Assembly (NCBI GenBank): GCA_050180705.1
Contig: JBFXDX010000003.1
Location: 62,001-126,000, forward strand
Length of the DNA stretch: 64,000 bases
Source of the DNA: SB25 sp050180705
Lineage (GTDB): Bacteria; Bacteroidota; Bacteroidia; Bacteroidales; Tenuifilaceae
Direction of reading: 5' to 3'
The notes beneath the pieces are model-generated. The model was not told the origin of the DNA. It worked only from the letters and a program-made list of their open reading frames with translations, and searched no databases. Of the stretch, positions 49,669-59,076 are shown piece by piece. A program made the position numbers and the translations under genes. The stretch's first letter is position 1, and each line of letters opens with the position of its first letter.

Positions 49669-52509
49669 ATGGAAATTCTAAAAGGCGAGGCCGAAGAAAT
49701 TGTGGTAGAGGGTGCACGGGTGAACAACCTTAAGAACCTCGACATAACAATTCCCCGAAATAAACTTACAGTAATAACAGGCCTTAGTGGAAGCGGTAAA
49801 TCGTCGCTTGCGTTCGATACTCTTTACGCTGAGGGACAGCGTAGGTATATCGAAACAATGTCTGCCTATGCTCGCCAGTTTTTAGGCTCGTTGGAGCGTC
49901 CCGACGTGGATAAGATTTCAGGCTTAAGCCCTGTAATTTCCATCGAGCAGAAAACTACCAGTCATAACCCTCGTTCTACCGTTGGCACTACAACAGAAAT
50001 ATACGATTTTCTCCGTTTGCTTTATGCCAGGGCATCAACAGCATACTCTTTCAACACGGGCGAGGAGATGGTTCGCTATACCGACGAGCAGATTGTAAAT
50101 ATTATTATTGAGAATTTTAAGGGTAAAAAAACAAGCATTCTTGCGCCTGTTGTTAGAGGGCGCAAGGGGCATTATAAGGAGCTATTCGAGCAGCTGCGCC
50201 GAAAGGGGTATCTGTACGCTCGAATAAATGGTGAGATAACCGAGATGCGTCCTGCAATGAAGCTCGACCGTTACAAGACTCATCATATCGAGTTGGTGGT
50301 GGATAAAATTGTGGTGGATGAGTCCGACCGTAAGCGGGTCTCTCAGTCGGTAAATACCGCAATGTCACTTGGAAAAGGGATCATAATGGTGCTCGATATG
50401 GAAAGCGGGCAATCGCGCTATTTCAGCCGGAACCTTATGTGTCCAACCACTGGAATTTCGTACGATGAGCCAGAACCATACTCATTCTCTTTCAACTCTC
50501 CCAAGGGAGCCTGCAACCATTGTAATGGCCTTGGTTATGTAAACGAGGTTGATATCGAGAAGATAATTCCAGATCCTAAGTTAAGCATTAAGAAAGGCGG
50601 CATTCAGCCGCTTGGGCCATATAAAAGTTCGTTGATATTCTGGCAGATTGAGGCCATAGCATCCAAGTACGAATTCTCCATAAACGACCCAATAGAGTCA
50701 ATTCCCGAGGAAGCTTTGAACGTTATTTTGAATGGCTCCGAGGAGCAGTTTAAGCTGAAACATCCTAACCTTGGATTAACATCGAGCTATTTCCTGAGCT
50801 TCGAGGGTGTGGTTAGTTTTATTCAGAATCACCAAACCAACGATGAGTTAAGCGGAAAAGGCGATAAGTGGGCTAACCAGTTTATCCGTCAGGTTACCTG
50901 CCCGCACTGCAAGGGATCAAGGTTGCGGGACGAATCGCTTTGGTTTAGGATTGATGGTAAGAGCATTGCCGATGTATCGGCTATGGATATTGAGAATCTT
51001 TGGGAGTGGTTACAAGGGCTTGAGGATAGAATGGATAAGCGCAAGCGTGCCATTGCCACTGAAATTTTAAAGGAGATTCGTGAGCGTGTTCGGTTCCTGC
51101 TCGATGTTGGGTTGAGCTATTTATCGTTAAGTCGTGGCTCGGTGACCCTTTCGGGTGGCGAGAGTCAGCGTATCCGTCTTGCTACGCAAATTGGCTCAAA
51201 GTTGGTGAATGTGCTTTATATTCTCGATGAGCCTAGCATTGGGTTACATCAGCGCGATAATATCAAACTTATTGATTCTCTTAAGAAACTCCGCGACACA
51301 GGCAACTCGGTAATTGTGGTGGAGCACGACGAGGAGATGATTCTTTCGGCCGATTACGTTGTGGATATTGGCCCAAAGGCTGGTCGGCACGGAGGAAAGG
51401 TTGTTGGCAAGGGAACTCCCGAAGAGTTGATGAAGACCGATACTCTAACTGCAAAGTACCTGAATGGTGCATTGGCTATAGAGGTTCCTCAGGAACGAAG
51501 AAAAGGAAGCGGTAAATCTCTTAAGTTGATAGGGGCAAAGGGAAATAACCTTAAGAATGTAGATGTTGAATTTCCTTTGGGAATGATGATTTGCGTTACA
51601 GGTGTATCGGGTAGCGGAAAGTCAACATTGATAAACGAAACGCTACATCCAATTCTTAGCAGGTATATCTACAACTCGTACTTACAGCCACTAGAGTACG
51701 ATAAGATTGAGGGAATTGATAATATTGACAAGGTGATAGAGGTTGACCAATCGCCAATTGGTCGTACACCACGCTCAAACCCTGCAACATATACCGGAGT
51801 ATTTACCGATATTAGAAAGCTATTTGAGTTAACTCCCGATTCTAAGATTCGTGGTTATAAGGCTGGACGATTCTCGTTCAACGTTAAGGGAGGTAGATGC
51901 GAAACCTGCAAGGGAGCAGGCTTGCAAACTATCGAAATGAATTTTCTCCCCGATGTTTACGTGAAGTGCCCCGATTGCTATGGTCGCCGTTACAACCGAG
52001 AAACATTGGAGGTTAAGTTTAAAGGCAAAAATATAAGCGAAGTGCTCAATATGACCATTAATCAGGCCGTTGAGTTCTTCGAGAGTATTCCACAAATCTT
52101 TCAAAAAATTAAAACGTTGCAGGATGTCGGCTTAGGGTATATTACCCTTGGGCAGGCATCAACAACTTTGTCGGGTGGCGAGGCTCAGCGTATAAAATTA
52201 TCGACAGAGCTTGCAAAGCGCGATACGGGAAAAACCCTTTACATTCTGGACGAGCCCACAACTGGTCTTCACTTTGAGGATGTGCGTGTGCTGCTTGATG
52301 TGCTAAACAAGTTAGTAGAGAAAGGGAATTCTGTTATCGTAATAGAGCACAATCTCGATGTAATAAAGGTTGCCGATCATATTATCGACTTAGGCCCCGA
52401 AGGAGGCGGTGCTGGTGGAACAATTGTGTGCACCGGAACTCCCGAGCAAATAATTGAATCGAACTGTGGCTTTACCTCAGAGTACCTTCGAAAACATATG
52501 AAACTTTAG
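49669..52509 (+). CDS. uvrA: Excinuclease ABC subunit A
   Basis: 946 residues. Two ABC modules with Walker A GLSGSGKSSLAFDTLYAEGQ and GVSGSGKSTLINETLHP, signatures SLSRGSVTLSGGESQRIRLA and TLSGGEAQRIKLSTELA, and Walker B LYILDEPSIGLHQRD and LYILDEPTTGLHFED. Zinc modules are present: CNHCNGLGYV and CPHCKGSRL in the first half, CETCKGAG and CPDCYGRRYN in the second. UvrA recognises bulky DNA damage in nucleotide excision repair. Full length, with no sign of decay. Its stop is one base from the convergent DUF3570 stop. Confidence 0.97.
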   Translation: MEILKGEAEEIVVEGARVNNLKNLDITIPRNKLTVITGLSGSGKSSLAFDTLYAEGQRRYIETMSAYARQFLGSLERPDVDKISGLSPVISIEQKTTSHNPRSTVGTTTEIYDFLRLLYARASTAYSFNTGEEMVRYTDEQIVNIIIENFKGKKTSILAPVVRGRKGHYKELFEQLRRKGYLYARINGEITEMRPAMKLDRYKTHHIELVVDKIVVDESDRKRVSQSVNTAMSLGKGIIMVLDMESGQSRYFSRNLMCPTTGISYDEPEPYSFSFNSPKGACNHCNGLGYVNEVDIEKIIPDPKLSIKKGGIQPLGPYKSSLIFWQIEAIASKYEFSINDPIESIPEEALNVILNGSEEQFKLKHPNLGLTSSYFLSFEGVVSFIQNHQTNDELSGKGDKWANQFIRQVTCPHCKGSRLRDESLWFRIDGKSIADVSAMDIENLWEWLQGLEDRMDKRKRAIATEILKEIRERVRFLLDVGLSYLSLSRGSVTLSGGESQRIRLATQIGSKLVNVLYILDEPSIGLHQRDNIKLIDSLKKLRDTGNSVIVVEHDEEMILSADYVVDIGPKAGRHGGKVVGKGTPEELMKTDTLTAKYLNGALAIEVPQERRKGSGKSLKLIGAKGNNLKNVDVEFPLGMMICVTGVSGSGKSTLINETLHPILSRYIYNSYLQPLEYDKIEGIDNIDKVIEVDQSPIGRTPRSNPATYTGVFTDIRKLFELTPDSKIRGYKAGRFSFNVKGGRCETCKGAGLQTIEMNFLPDVYVKCPDCYGRRYNRETLEVKFKGKNISEVLNMTINQAVEFFESIPQIFQKIKTLQDVGLGYITLGQASTTLSGGEAQRIKLSTELAKRDTGKTLYILDEPTTGLHFEDVRVLLDVLNKLVEKGNSVIVIEHNLDVIKVADHIIDLGPEGGGAGGTIVCTGTPEQIIESNCGFTSEYLRKHMKL

Positions 52510-52510
52510 C

Positions 52511-53788
52511 CTAGAATACAAAACCCAGCGCAAAGCTAAAGGTATTTGCAGTTAGCCCATCGCTTCTTTTGTAGTGAGCATACCTTCCTTCTATACTTTT
52601 GAGGGTGAGATTTACTTTTTGAGCAAAGTTCCATCGCTTTAGCCCGTAGGTAGGACTAATTCGAAAACCACCTCCAAACTTGTTGTTTGTAAAGCCCGAC
52701 AGGTCATAATCGCTAGTGTAGTATGTTTCGGTTGGTTGGTATGCTGCATCTAACGGATGCTCTCCGTATGGAGCAAAGTACTTGGATGCCGTTTGGGTAT
52801 GATATCGGTACAACGGATAAACCATTAGCCAAGGTGTAACTTTAATTGGTAGCTCAATGCTGATTGAGTGCGCAGTTACTCCAAAGTCATCGTAGTAGTA
52901 ACGGTAGAAAAATCGGGTAATAATGTAATCGTTGAGGTAGTAGTTTAGCCTAAACCCAATGGGTAGTTTAAATCTAGAGTTGGGTAATTTCTCCACGAAC
53001 ATTGTTTTGGCAATAAGCAAATCGTTGGTGCCTGGATTGGCTACAGTAAGTCCATCGTCAAAGTAAACCCTATGGAATGGTGTGTTTAGGATTCCTTTTT
53101 GGTAAACAATATCGGTGGTGATAAACCATTGTAATTTTTTTGTTACAACCTGAGCGTAAGAAAGCGTAAAGGTTGATGTTAACCGATGGTCTGTATCGTA
53201 GTCGCCTTCATCATTTCCATACTTATAGGTTACACCATCTCGTATTTCGCCTGGGTAAATCAGTTTCCAAACATCATAAAAAACATTGGCTCCAATTCCA
53301 AACTGTCTGTTTTCGTTCGCATCGGATTTTGTGTAATACAAACCAGCGGAGTACGAATCAACATCGAATTCTTTACTAAATCCAACCATCACGCTTTTGC
53401 TCGAGTATTTAAGTGGATTGTTGCGTGAATAGGTAATATCGAAGTGGGCTCTTACATCACTGCTCGATGCAGAGGAAAGAAACCTTGAGCTTGCACTGCT
53501 TACAAAGCGGTCTATCCTGTTCGATGAGGCGGAGCTGTAATAATCTACACCAACATTAACCGAGATGTTGTGGATTGTATCGAATGGGATATTGATATTG
53601 GTTAACGGAGCCGCGCAGTTGAGTTTTTCGGTTCCAACACCTCCTGTAACAGGGCTATGGTCGCCATTCTGCTCGTAGTAATCGAACAGGAAATTAACCT
53701 CCTTCTCTGTTAACACCTTAAATGGGGTTGTTTGAGCAAAAATCGTATTGCTCAGTATTGCTAGGAACAGAATCAAATACCTCCTCAT
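52511..53788 (-). CDS. DUF3570 outer-membrane protein
   Basis: 425 residues. A signal peptide (MRRYLILFLAILSNTIFAQ) precedes a DUF3570 region: LFDYYEQNGDHSPVTGGVGT, then ISVNVGVDYYSSASSNRID. Many amphipathic strands follow to the final LTANTFSFALGFVF, a barrel closing strand. The family travels with DUF4266, thioredoxin, ApbE and DUF2271 genes, exactly as here. The two SSAS blocks near residue 90-110 are low-complexity Ser-rich loops. It is the last gene of the ApbE operon and is likely its outer-membrane component, perhaps a conduit or scaffold for the flavoprotein (inference). Confidence 0.9.
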   Translation of the reverse strand: MRRYLILFLAILSNTIFAQTTPFKVLTEKEVNFLFDYYEQNGDHSPVTGGVGTEKLNCAAPLTNINIPFDTIHNISVNVGVDYYSSASSNRIDRFVSSASSRFLSSASSSDVRAHFDITYSRNNPLKYSSKSVMVGFSKEFDVDSYSAGLYYTKSDANENRQFGIGANVFYDVWKLIYPGEIRDGVTYKYGNDEGDYDTDHRLTSTFTLSYAQVVTKKLQWFITTDIVYQKGILNTPFHRVYFDDGLTVANPGTNDLLIAKTMFVEKLPNSRFKLPIGFRLNYYLNDYIITRFFYRYYYDDFGVTAHSISIELPIKVTPWLMVYPLYRYHTQTASKYFAPYGEHPLDAAYQPTETYYTSDYDLSGFTNNKFGGGFRISPTYGLKRWNFAQKVNLTLKSIEGRYAHYKRSDGLTANTFSFALGFVF

Positions 53789-53819
53789 ACACTTAGGAAT
53801 TAGAATAAATCAAAAATTG

Positions 53820-54050
53820 TTAATTGCAACCGCATCCACCGCCCGTTTTTCCACCATTAGCACCGCTTGCGCCTTCGCGGTACGATTCTATGGAACTGTC
53901 GTAAGCCTCAAGTCGAAGAGGACTTAACTTCATGTCCTCATCGTTTAGGTAGACCTTTTGGTATCCTTTCACGGCGACACACGATGTGAAAAGTAAACCT
54001 ATTGCCAAAAACAGCAGGAGTTTCCGATATATTTTAGAGTTGATAGTCAT
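53820..54050 (-). CDS. DUF4266 small lipoprotein
   Basis: 76 residues. The lipoprotein signal KLLLFLAIGLLFTSC puts the lipidated Cys at residue 24. The mature part has VKGYQKVYLNDEDMKLSPLR, the DUF4266 core, and a Gly-rich C-terminus with three cysteines overall (GGKTGGGCGCN). The terminal Cys pair could bind metal or be redox active. DUF4266 is nearly always linked to DUF3570 and ApbE. The gene sits between apbE and the DUF3570 gene with short gaps (20 and 31 bp). Confidence 0.88.
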   Translation of the reverse strand: MTINSKIYRKLLLFLAIGLLFTSCVAVKGYQKVYLNDEDMKLSPLRLEAYDSSIESYREGASGANGGKTGGGCGCN

Positions 54051-54070
54051 ACCCGTATGTTTTAATTTGA

Positions 54071-55111
54071 TTACTTTCTTAGCCTTTTATTTCCAATGGT
54101 AAATGCATTTTTATTCTGAGGTTCGCCAACCTGATACTTATTTAGGTTGATTCCACTCGAGGAGTAGAAATTACCATCCATATCAATAATAACACACTCA
54201 ACACCTTTTAGTTGATTTACAAGCGATAACCCTTTGTCTTTGCCCAGTACAAAAACCGATGTGGATAATGCATCGGCAATCTCGGCATCGGGGCAAATAA
54301 TTGTTACGCTGTGCAAACCTTCTACAGGAAAGCAGGTGCGGGGATCGAGTATGTGTCCGTATCGTTTTCCGTCGATTACAGCGTAATGTTCATAGTCGCC
54401 CGATGTAACCACAGCGGCTTCACCAATTTCGAACCACGCAACGGATTTGTTGGGGTCTTTGGGGTCGGCAATGCCAATAGGCCAACTCTTACCTTCCGAT
54501 GGACTTCCCCAGGTTATAAGATCGCCACCGGCAATAACTATTCCGTTAGCAACTCCCATTCTTTTCATAATGAGTTTGGCTCGGTTGGCAGCATATCCTT
54601 TCCCAATGGCGCCAGTACCTATCGCCATTCCTTTATTTTTCAAGAAAATGGTTTGGGCGGAATCGTTGAGAATAATATTGTTGTAGTTTATAAGTTTTGT
54701 GAGAGAATCCAGCGTAGCCTTATCGGGAAGCGATTTCATAGATCCGTCGAACTTCCAAAGGTTACGAGCCGCAGCCCAGCTAATATCGAACGCTCCATTG
54801 GTAAGGTCGGAGACCTTTTTGCTGCGTTTTATCAATCCAAATAGTTCGTTCGATACTTTCACAGGCTTAATACCTGCATTCCTATTAACAAGACTGATCT
54901 CGCTATTGGGTTGCCATTCCGAAATCATACTTTCAATGCGTCTTATTTCGGTAACCGCTGAATCAATTGAGGCTTCAACTAGACTATCGGTACTTGCAAA
55001 GGGAGTTATTTCGAATCGAGAACCCATAAGCAGGATTATCTCGGTTCTGTGTTTTAGCTGGGAAAAGACCAATTGGGGTAATAGAAGGAAGATTAATATA
55101 GTTGATCTCAT
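54071..55111 (-). CDS. apbE: FAD:protein FMN transferase
   Basis: 346 residues. A signal peptide (MRSTILIFLLLPQLVFSQ) shows export, then MGSRFEITPFAST, ISEWQPNSEISLVNRNAG, TNGAFDISWAAARNLWKFDG, GAIGKGYAANRAK, VIAGGDLITWG, the VTSGDYEHY motif and the HILDPRTCFPV region, with the later ADALSTSVFVLGKDKG. This is complete ApbE. It transfers FMN from FAD by a phosphoester bond to Thr/Ser in a D-x-x-(S/T)GA(S/T)-type motif of extracytoplasmic proteins. A matching motif (DAVTGAT) is present in the upstream DUF2271 protein, the probable substrate. Confidence 0.94.
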   Translation of the reverse strand: MRSTILIFLLLPQLVFSQLKHRTEIILLMGSRFEITPFASTDSLVEASIDSAVTEIRRIESMISEWQPNSEISLVNRNAGIKPVKVSNELFGLIKRSKKVSDLTNGAFDISWAAARNLWKFDGSMKSLPDKATLDSLTKLINYNNIILNDSAQTIFLKNKGMAIGTGAIGKGYAANRAKLIMKRMGVANGIVIAGGDLITWGSPSEGKSWPIGIADPKDPNKSVAWFEIGEAAVVTSGDYEHYAVIDGKRYGHILDPRTCFPVEGLHSVTIICPDAEIADALSTSVFVLGKDKGLSLVNQLKGVECVIIDMDGNFYSSSGINLNKYQVGEPQNKNAFTIGNKRLRK

Positions 55112-55125
55112 AAGATGATAGAATT

Positions 55126-55890
55126 TTAGTGGAGTTTACCGCTATATGTTTTATCGCCACTTTCAATTTGATAGATGTACACTTCATTAGATGAGGATGG
55201 CTTATCCCAACTTAGCGTACGTTTTTCTCCATCGTCGAAGTAGTTTTGTGTTTCGTAGATTAGCTGCCCCGACATATTGTATATTCTAAAAAGAACATTC
55301 TCGGCCTTGATTGAAGGTATCTGGAAAAATATGCGATTAGCTTCGCTGTAAATCTTTGCATCGGTTAGGGTCTGGGTTGATACTCCGGTTGTGGATGGTG
55401 TATAGTTTATTGTTGCATTTGTGAAGTACGATTGATTGGTGAAATTTGTGGAAACAGACGATGTGCCTTTCGTGAAAGTATAGCTGGTGTATGGTCCTTG
55501 TCCGTCTTTATCGGTGTATTCAATCCAGAATTGGTAATTACCATCGGAAACAGTATTTCCACTTAAATCTTTACAGTTCCAGGTAACTGTGTGTGTCTGA
55601 TGGCTTGATAAGGTTGCTCCAGTTACTGCATCTGTTTTATTAAGACTTGAAGAAGTTTTCCATTGATAAAGGTACTGGATTCTTGCAGCAGCCATTACTT
55701 TCATTGATCGAATAAAAGTGCCAGATGAGTTTTTAATCCAAATCGCAACTATATTGTTGGGAGCATATTGGCCTCCTTCAGAAACAGTGGTTACTGTAAA
55801 AGTAACAGAACCATCAGTATTTTGACCAAAACTTGTTATTTTGAAAAATGTCAGAATAACGAAAAATAAAATCAACTTCTTCATAATCAT
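55126..55890 (-). CDS. DUF2271 protein with flavinylation-type motif and T9SS sorting domain
   Basis: 254 residues. A signal peptide (about 1-23) is followed by a DUF2271 domain (about 26-145): GGQYAPNNIVAIWIKNSSG, then DAVTGATLSS (87-96), HTVTWNCKDLSG and GNYQFWIEYTDKDG. The DAVTGAT stretch (residues 87-93; bases 55612-55632) matches the ApbE flavinylation consensus, so Thr93 is the expected FMN site. The C-terminal 75 residues (LFRIYNMSGQLIYETQN ... EVYIYQIESGDKTYSGKLH) resemble a T9SS type A sorting domain. The product is thus predicted to be a surface-exposed or outer-membrane-anchored flavoprotein. Its start overlaps the thioredoxin stop by 4 nt. Confidence 0.83.
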   Translation of the reverse strand: MIMKKLILFFVILTFFKITSFGQNTDGSVTFTVTTVSEGGQYAPNNIVAIWIKNSSGTFIRSMKVMAAARIQYLYQWKTSSSLNKTDAVTGATLSSHQTHTVTWNCKDLSGNTVSDGNYQFWIEYTDKDGQGPYTSYTFTKGTSSVSTNFTNQSYFTNATINYTPSTTGVSTQTLTDAKIYSEANRIFFQIPSIKAENVLFRIYNMSGQLIYETQNYFDDGEKRTLSWDKPSSSNEVYIYQIESGDKTYSGKLH

Positions 55891-56354
55891 TTATTCTTAT
55901 TAATAATTTCAGTTAATCCTTTAGTGAATTGTTCTGGTGAAACATCCTCGAAGCCTTTAAATCCTAAAATTTTTTCGTTAGAGTTTAGAATAATGACTAG
56001 GGGAAAAATACCATTTGGATTAAATTTTTCGGCTAGAACTTCATTTTGTTTCTGCTGCATTGGGCTTAGTGCGTTCTTCTTTTGCTTGGGAAAATCGGCT
56101 GTTACGCATACTGCATTATCCTTTGCCCATTTTGAAAATTCAGGTTTAACTAGGATTTGCTCCCTAAGTTTTATACAGGGCTTGCACCAATCGGAACCGC
56201 TGAAAACAATTAGAATAGGCCGATTTTTTGCCTTAGCAATTTCCAATGTTTTATTGTAGTCATTATGCCAGAGAGTGCTATCGAGTTTCGATATATTCTG
56301 AGAGAACAATGGTACTGCAATAAAAATCTGGATTAGCACCAATAAAGTTTTCAT
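55887..56354 (-). CDS. Exported thioredoxin-family protein
   Basis: 155 residues. The signal peptide (MKTLLVLIQIFIAVPLFSQ) is followed by a thioredoxin fold (about 28-155) with the active site SGSDWCKPCIKL (CKPC), VTADFPKQKK and NPNGIFPLVIILN. It is the Thioredoxin_7/DsbD-gamma-like type that works in the periplasm as a thiol-disulphide reductant. It is the first gene of the five-gene ApbE operon; it may keep cysteines of DUF4266 or the flavoprotein reduced (inference). Confidence 0.9.
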   Translation of the reverse strand: MKTLLVLIQIFIAVPLFSQNISKLDSTLWHNDYNKTLEIAKAKNRPILIVFSGSDWCKPCIKLREQILVKPEFSKWAKDNAVCVTADFPKQKKNALSPMQQKQNEVLAEKFNPNGIFPLVIILNSNEKILGFKGFEDVSPEQFTKGLTEIINKNK

Positions 56355-56458
56355 ACCAATAAAATTTAATAGTAACTCTCATACAACGTTTAAAGGCAAT
56401 TTATAGTTTTTATATCTAAAGGAAAATATATGTAGATTGATTTATATCAATTTGCTTG

Positions 56459-56980
56459 TTATTTTTCATTTTTATACCAGCTAGAGTAGAATAGGTAATT
56501 GCGTGCAATACGTTCATTCATATCACGGCTAAGTTCGGGGTCAACTTTCTTTACAAACTTTGCCGGAACTCCTGCATAAATTGAATTCGCTTCAACCATA
56601 GTGTTTTCAAGTACCAATGCATTTGCAGCAACAATAGCACCTTCTCCAATTTCGGAATTATCCATAACTGTTGATCCCATTCCAAGTAGAGCACCATTAT
56701 GCACTAGGGCTCCGTGAACAATTACATTGTGCCCTACAGACACATCATCGCCCATTTTAATGGTGGTTTTCTGGTAGGTTGTATGTAGAACGGCATTATC
56801 CTGAATGTTCACCCTATTTCCAATTCGGATTGAATTAACATCGCCGCGTATAACTGCACCGTACCAAATACTACAATCGTCTCCAATTTCTACATCACCA
56901 ATAATTACGGCAGTTTCAGCGATGAAACAGTTTTTCCCAATTTTAGGAGTAAATCCTCTTAACGTCTTGATTATGGCCAT
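56459..56980 (-). CDS. Gamma-carbonic anhydrase family protein
   Basis: 173 residues from the ATG at 56980. Left-handed beta-helix hexapeptide repeats run from residue 10 to 150 (IIGDVEIGDDCSIWYGAVIR, then VNSIRIGNRVNIQDNAVLH). The three metal-ligand-type histidines are present in NAVLHTTY, SVGHNVIVH and VIVHGALVH. A C-terminal helix ends in the usual aromatic/Tyr segment. The longer frame to 57052 includes a TACATTTG promoter element (56999-57006), so the shorter start is preferred. The family contains true gamma-CAs and PaaY/YrdA-like trimers; activity cannot be assigned. Single gene. Confidence 0.9.
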   Translation of the reverse strand: MAIIKTLRGFTPKIGKNCFIAETAVIIGDVEIGDDCSIWYGAVIRGDVNSIRIGNRVNIQDNAVLHTTYQKTTIKMGDDVSVGHNVIVHGALVHNGALLGMGSTVMDNSEIGEGAIVAANALVLENTMVEANSIYAGVPAKFVKKVDPELSRDMNERIARNYLFYSSWYKNEK

Positions 56981-56998
56981 TGTAATTTGTGCTTTATG

Positions 56999-57006
56999 CA
57001 AATGTA
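56999..57006 (-). promoter_or_regulatory. -7 promoter element of the gamma-carbonic anhydrase gene
   Basis: TACATTTG on the minus strand matches TAnnTTTG 18 bp before the ATG at 56980. It supports that start over the upstream in-frame one. Confidence 0.45.
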
Positions 57007-57220
57007 ATGCATTGTTTTCAGGATTGAAATTTATAATGTAAACAAAACACACGGAAATATGTCGTAAAATATGTTTTAAAACGATTGCTATGTTTAAAAA
57101 TGCCTAATTTTGTCCCAATAAATCATTAAGTCCAACTAATAAAAATGCTGGTTTATAGTAGTGTGTATTAAATTGATGATACTATTACGAATTGGCACGA
57201 AAAATTAAATTTATCTCTTT

Positions 57221-59074
57221 ATGGATAAACAAAAAAGTGTCCAGGAACTGGACGAGGTTGTTGTTCGATTTTCCGGTGATTCTGGAGATGGAATGCAGCT
57301 GACAGGAACACTGTTTGCCGATGCATCTGCTTTGTTCGGAAATGGTGTAAACACTTTCCCCGATTACCCATCGGAAATTCGTGCACCGCAAGGTACTGTT
57401 GGTGGAGTATCTGGTTTTCAAGTTCATCTTGGGAATCAAAAAGTAAATACTCCAGGCGATTTCTGCGATGTACTTGTGGCTATGAACCCTGCTGCTCTGA
57501 AGGCTAATGCCAAATGGGTAAAGAAAGGTGGGATGATTATTGCTGATGCCGATCAATTTAACGAGAAAGGTTTTCAGCGTGCAGGTTACAAAACTCTCGA
57601 TGCTGTAACAGAGCTTAATCTGCAAGATTTTAAATTAATATTTGCTCCAATTACAACTCTAACAAAGGAAAGCCTTAAAGAGAGTGGATTGGATAATAAG
57701 AGTATTGTTCGTAGTAAGAACATGTTTGCATTGGGTATGGTTTACTACATATTCGATCGTCCATTAAGTTTTACCGAAAAATACTATGAAGTTAAGTTTA
57801 AGAAGAAACCCGAAATAATTGAGGCAAACAAGAAAGTTCTTCGCGATGGTCATATTTACGCTGGGAATATTCATGCAATTCCCAATACCTATGTTATTAA
57901 ACCATCCACCACAAGAACCAAGGGTAAATATAGGTCGATAAATGGAAATACTGCTACGGCATGGGGGCTTATTGCTGCTGCCGAAAAAGCAAATCTTCCA
58001 TTGTTCTGCGGCTCATACCCAATTACCCCAGCTACCGATGTTCTTATTGAGTTAGCAAAACGTAAAGATTTAGGTGTTAAAACATTGCAAGCAGAGGATG
58101 AAATTGCTGGTATTTGTACCGCTATTGGTGCTGCTTATGCTGGTAATTTTGCTGTTACCTCTACATCAGGTCCAGGTCTTTCCCTTAAATCGGAAGCATT
58201 AGGACTTGCTGTAATAACCGAACTTCCTTTGGTTATTGTTAATGTACAACGTGGAGGTCCTTCTACTGGTTTGCCAACAAAAACAGAGCAATCCGATTTA
58301 ATGCAGGCTTTGTATGGACGTAATGGCGAAGCTCCTATGGTTGTTATTGCAGCTAGTACACCAAGCAACTGTTTTGATTATGCTTTTTGGGCAGGTAAAA
58401 TAGCTATGGAACATATGACTCCAGTAATCCTTCTTACCGATGGATTTATTGCGAATGGTTCTGAGCCATGGCGTATTCCTAGTATGAAAGATTATCCTGC
58501 AATTAATCCTCCTATTGTTCCTGAAGGAACCGAGGACTTTATGCCATATGCACGCGACGAGAAGCGTTTAGCTCGTGGTTGGGCTTTCCCAGGTAAAAAA
58601 GGAATTGCTCACCGTGTTGGAGGTCTAGAGAAGGATTTTATTAAAGGTTCAGTTTCGCATGATCCAATAAACCATCAACGCATGGTTGATATCCGCGAAG
58701 CCAAGGTACAGCGAGTACAGGAATTTATTCCAGAACAGGAAGTTCTTGGCGATAAGGAAGGTGATTTGCTAGTTGTTGGATGGGGAGGAACTCATGGCCA
58801 CTTGCTAACTGCAGTTCAGGAAATGCGTGCTGCTGGTAAGAGTGTTTCGTTATGCCATTTCAACTACATTTACCCACTACCCAAGAATACTCGTGAGATT
58901 TTAAGTCGATACAAGAAGATTGTGGTTTGCGAGTTGAACCTAGGACAGTTTGCTAATTACTTGCGTACAAACTTCCAAGAGTTTAATTATTTACAGTTCA
59001 ACAAGGTTCAAGGTCTTCCATTCACTGTAGTTGAATTGGTTGATAAGTTTAATAATATTTTGGAGGGCAAATAG
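57221..59074 (+). CDS. korA: 2-oxoglutarate:ferredoxin oxidoreductase, fused gamma-alpha subunit
   Basis: 617 residues. The N-terminal gamma-like domain (about 10-190; VVRFSGDSGDGMQLTGTLFA, YPSEIRAPQGTVGGVSGFQV) is fused to the alpha (pyrimidine-binding) domain (about 215-480; FCGSYPITPATDVLIELAKR, EDEIAGICTAIGAAYAG, TSTSGPGLSLKSEALGLA, then IVNVQRGGPSTGLPTKTEQS) and a C-terminal domain II. With KorB and TPP it interconverts 2-oxoglutarate + CoA and succinyl-CoA + CO2 using ferredoxin. A general 2-oxoacid substrate cannot be excluded. korB follows after 2 bp. It marks a ferredoxin-based, O2-sensitive central metabolism. Confidence 0.93.
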   Translation: MDKQKSVQELDEVVVRFSGDSGDGMQLTGTLFADASALFGNGVNTFPDYPSEIRAPQGTVGGVSGFQVHLGNQKVNTPGDFCDVLVAMNPAALKANAKWVKKGGMIIADADQFNEKGFQRAGYKTLDAVTELNLQDFKLIFAPITTLTKESLKESGLDNKSIVRSKNMFALGMVYYIFDRPLSFTEKYYEVKFKKKPEIIEANKKVLRDGHIYAGNIHAIPNTYVIKPSTTRTKGKYRSINGNTATAWGLIAAAEKANLPLFCGSYPITPATDVLIELAKRKDLGVKTLQAEDEIAGICTAIGAAYAGNFAVTSTSGPGLSLKSEALGLAVITELPLVIVNVQRGGPSTGLPTKTEQSDLMQALYGRNGEAPMVVIAASTPSNCFDYAFWAGKIAMEHMTPVILLTDGFIANGSEPWRIPSMKDYPAINPPIVPEGTEDFMPYARDEKRLARGWAFPGKKGIAHRVGGLEKDFIKGSVSHDPINHQRMVDIREAKVQRVQEFIPEQEVLGDKEGDLLVVGWGGTHGHLLTAVQEMRAAGKSVSLCHFNYIYPLPKNTREILSRYKKIVVCELNLGQFANYLRTNFQEFNYLQFNKVQGLPFTVVELVDKFNNILEGK

Positions 59075-59076
59075 TC

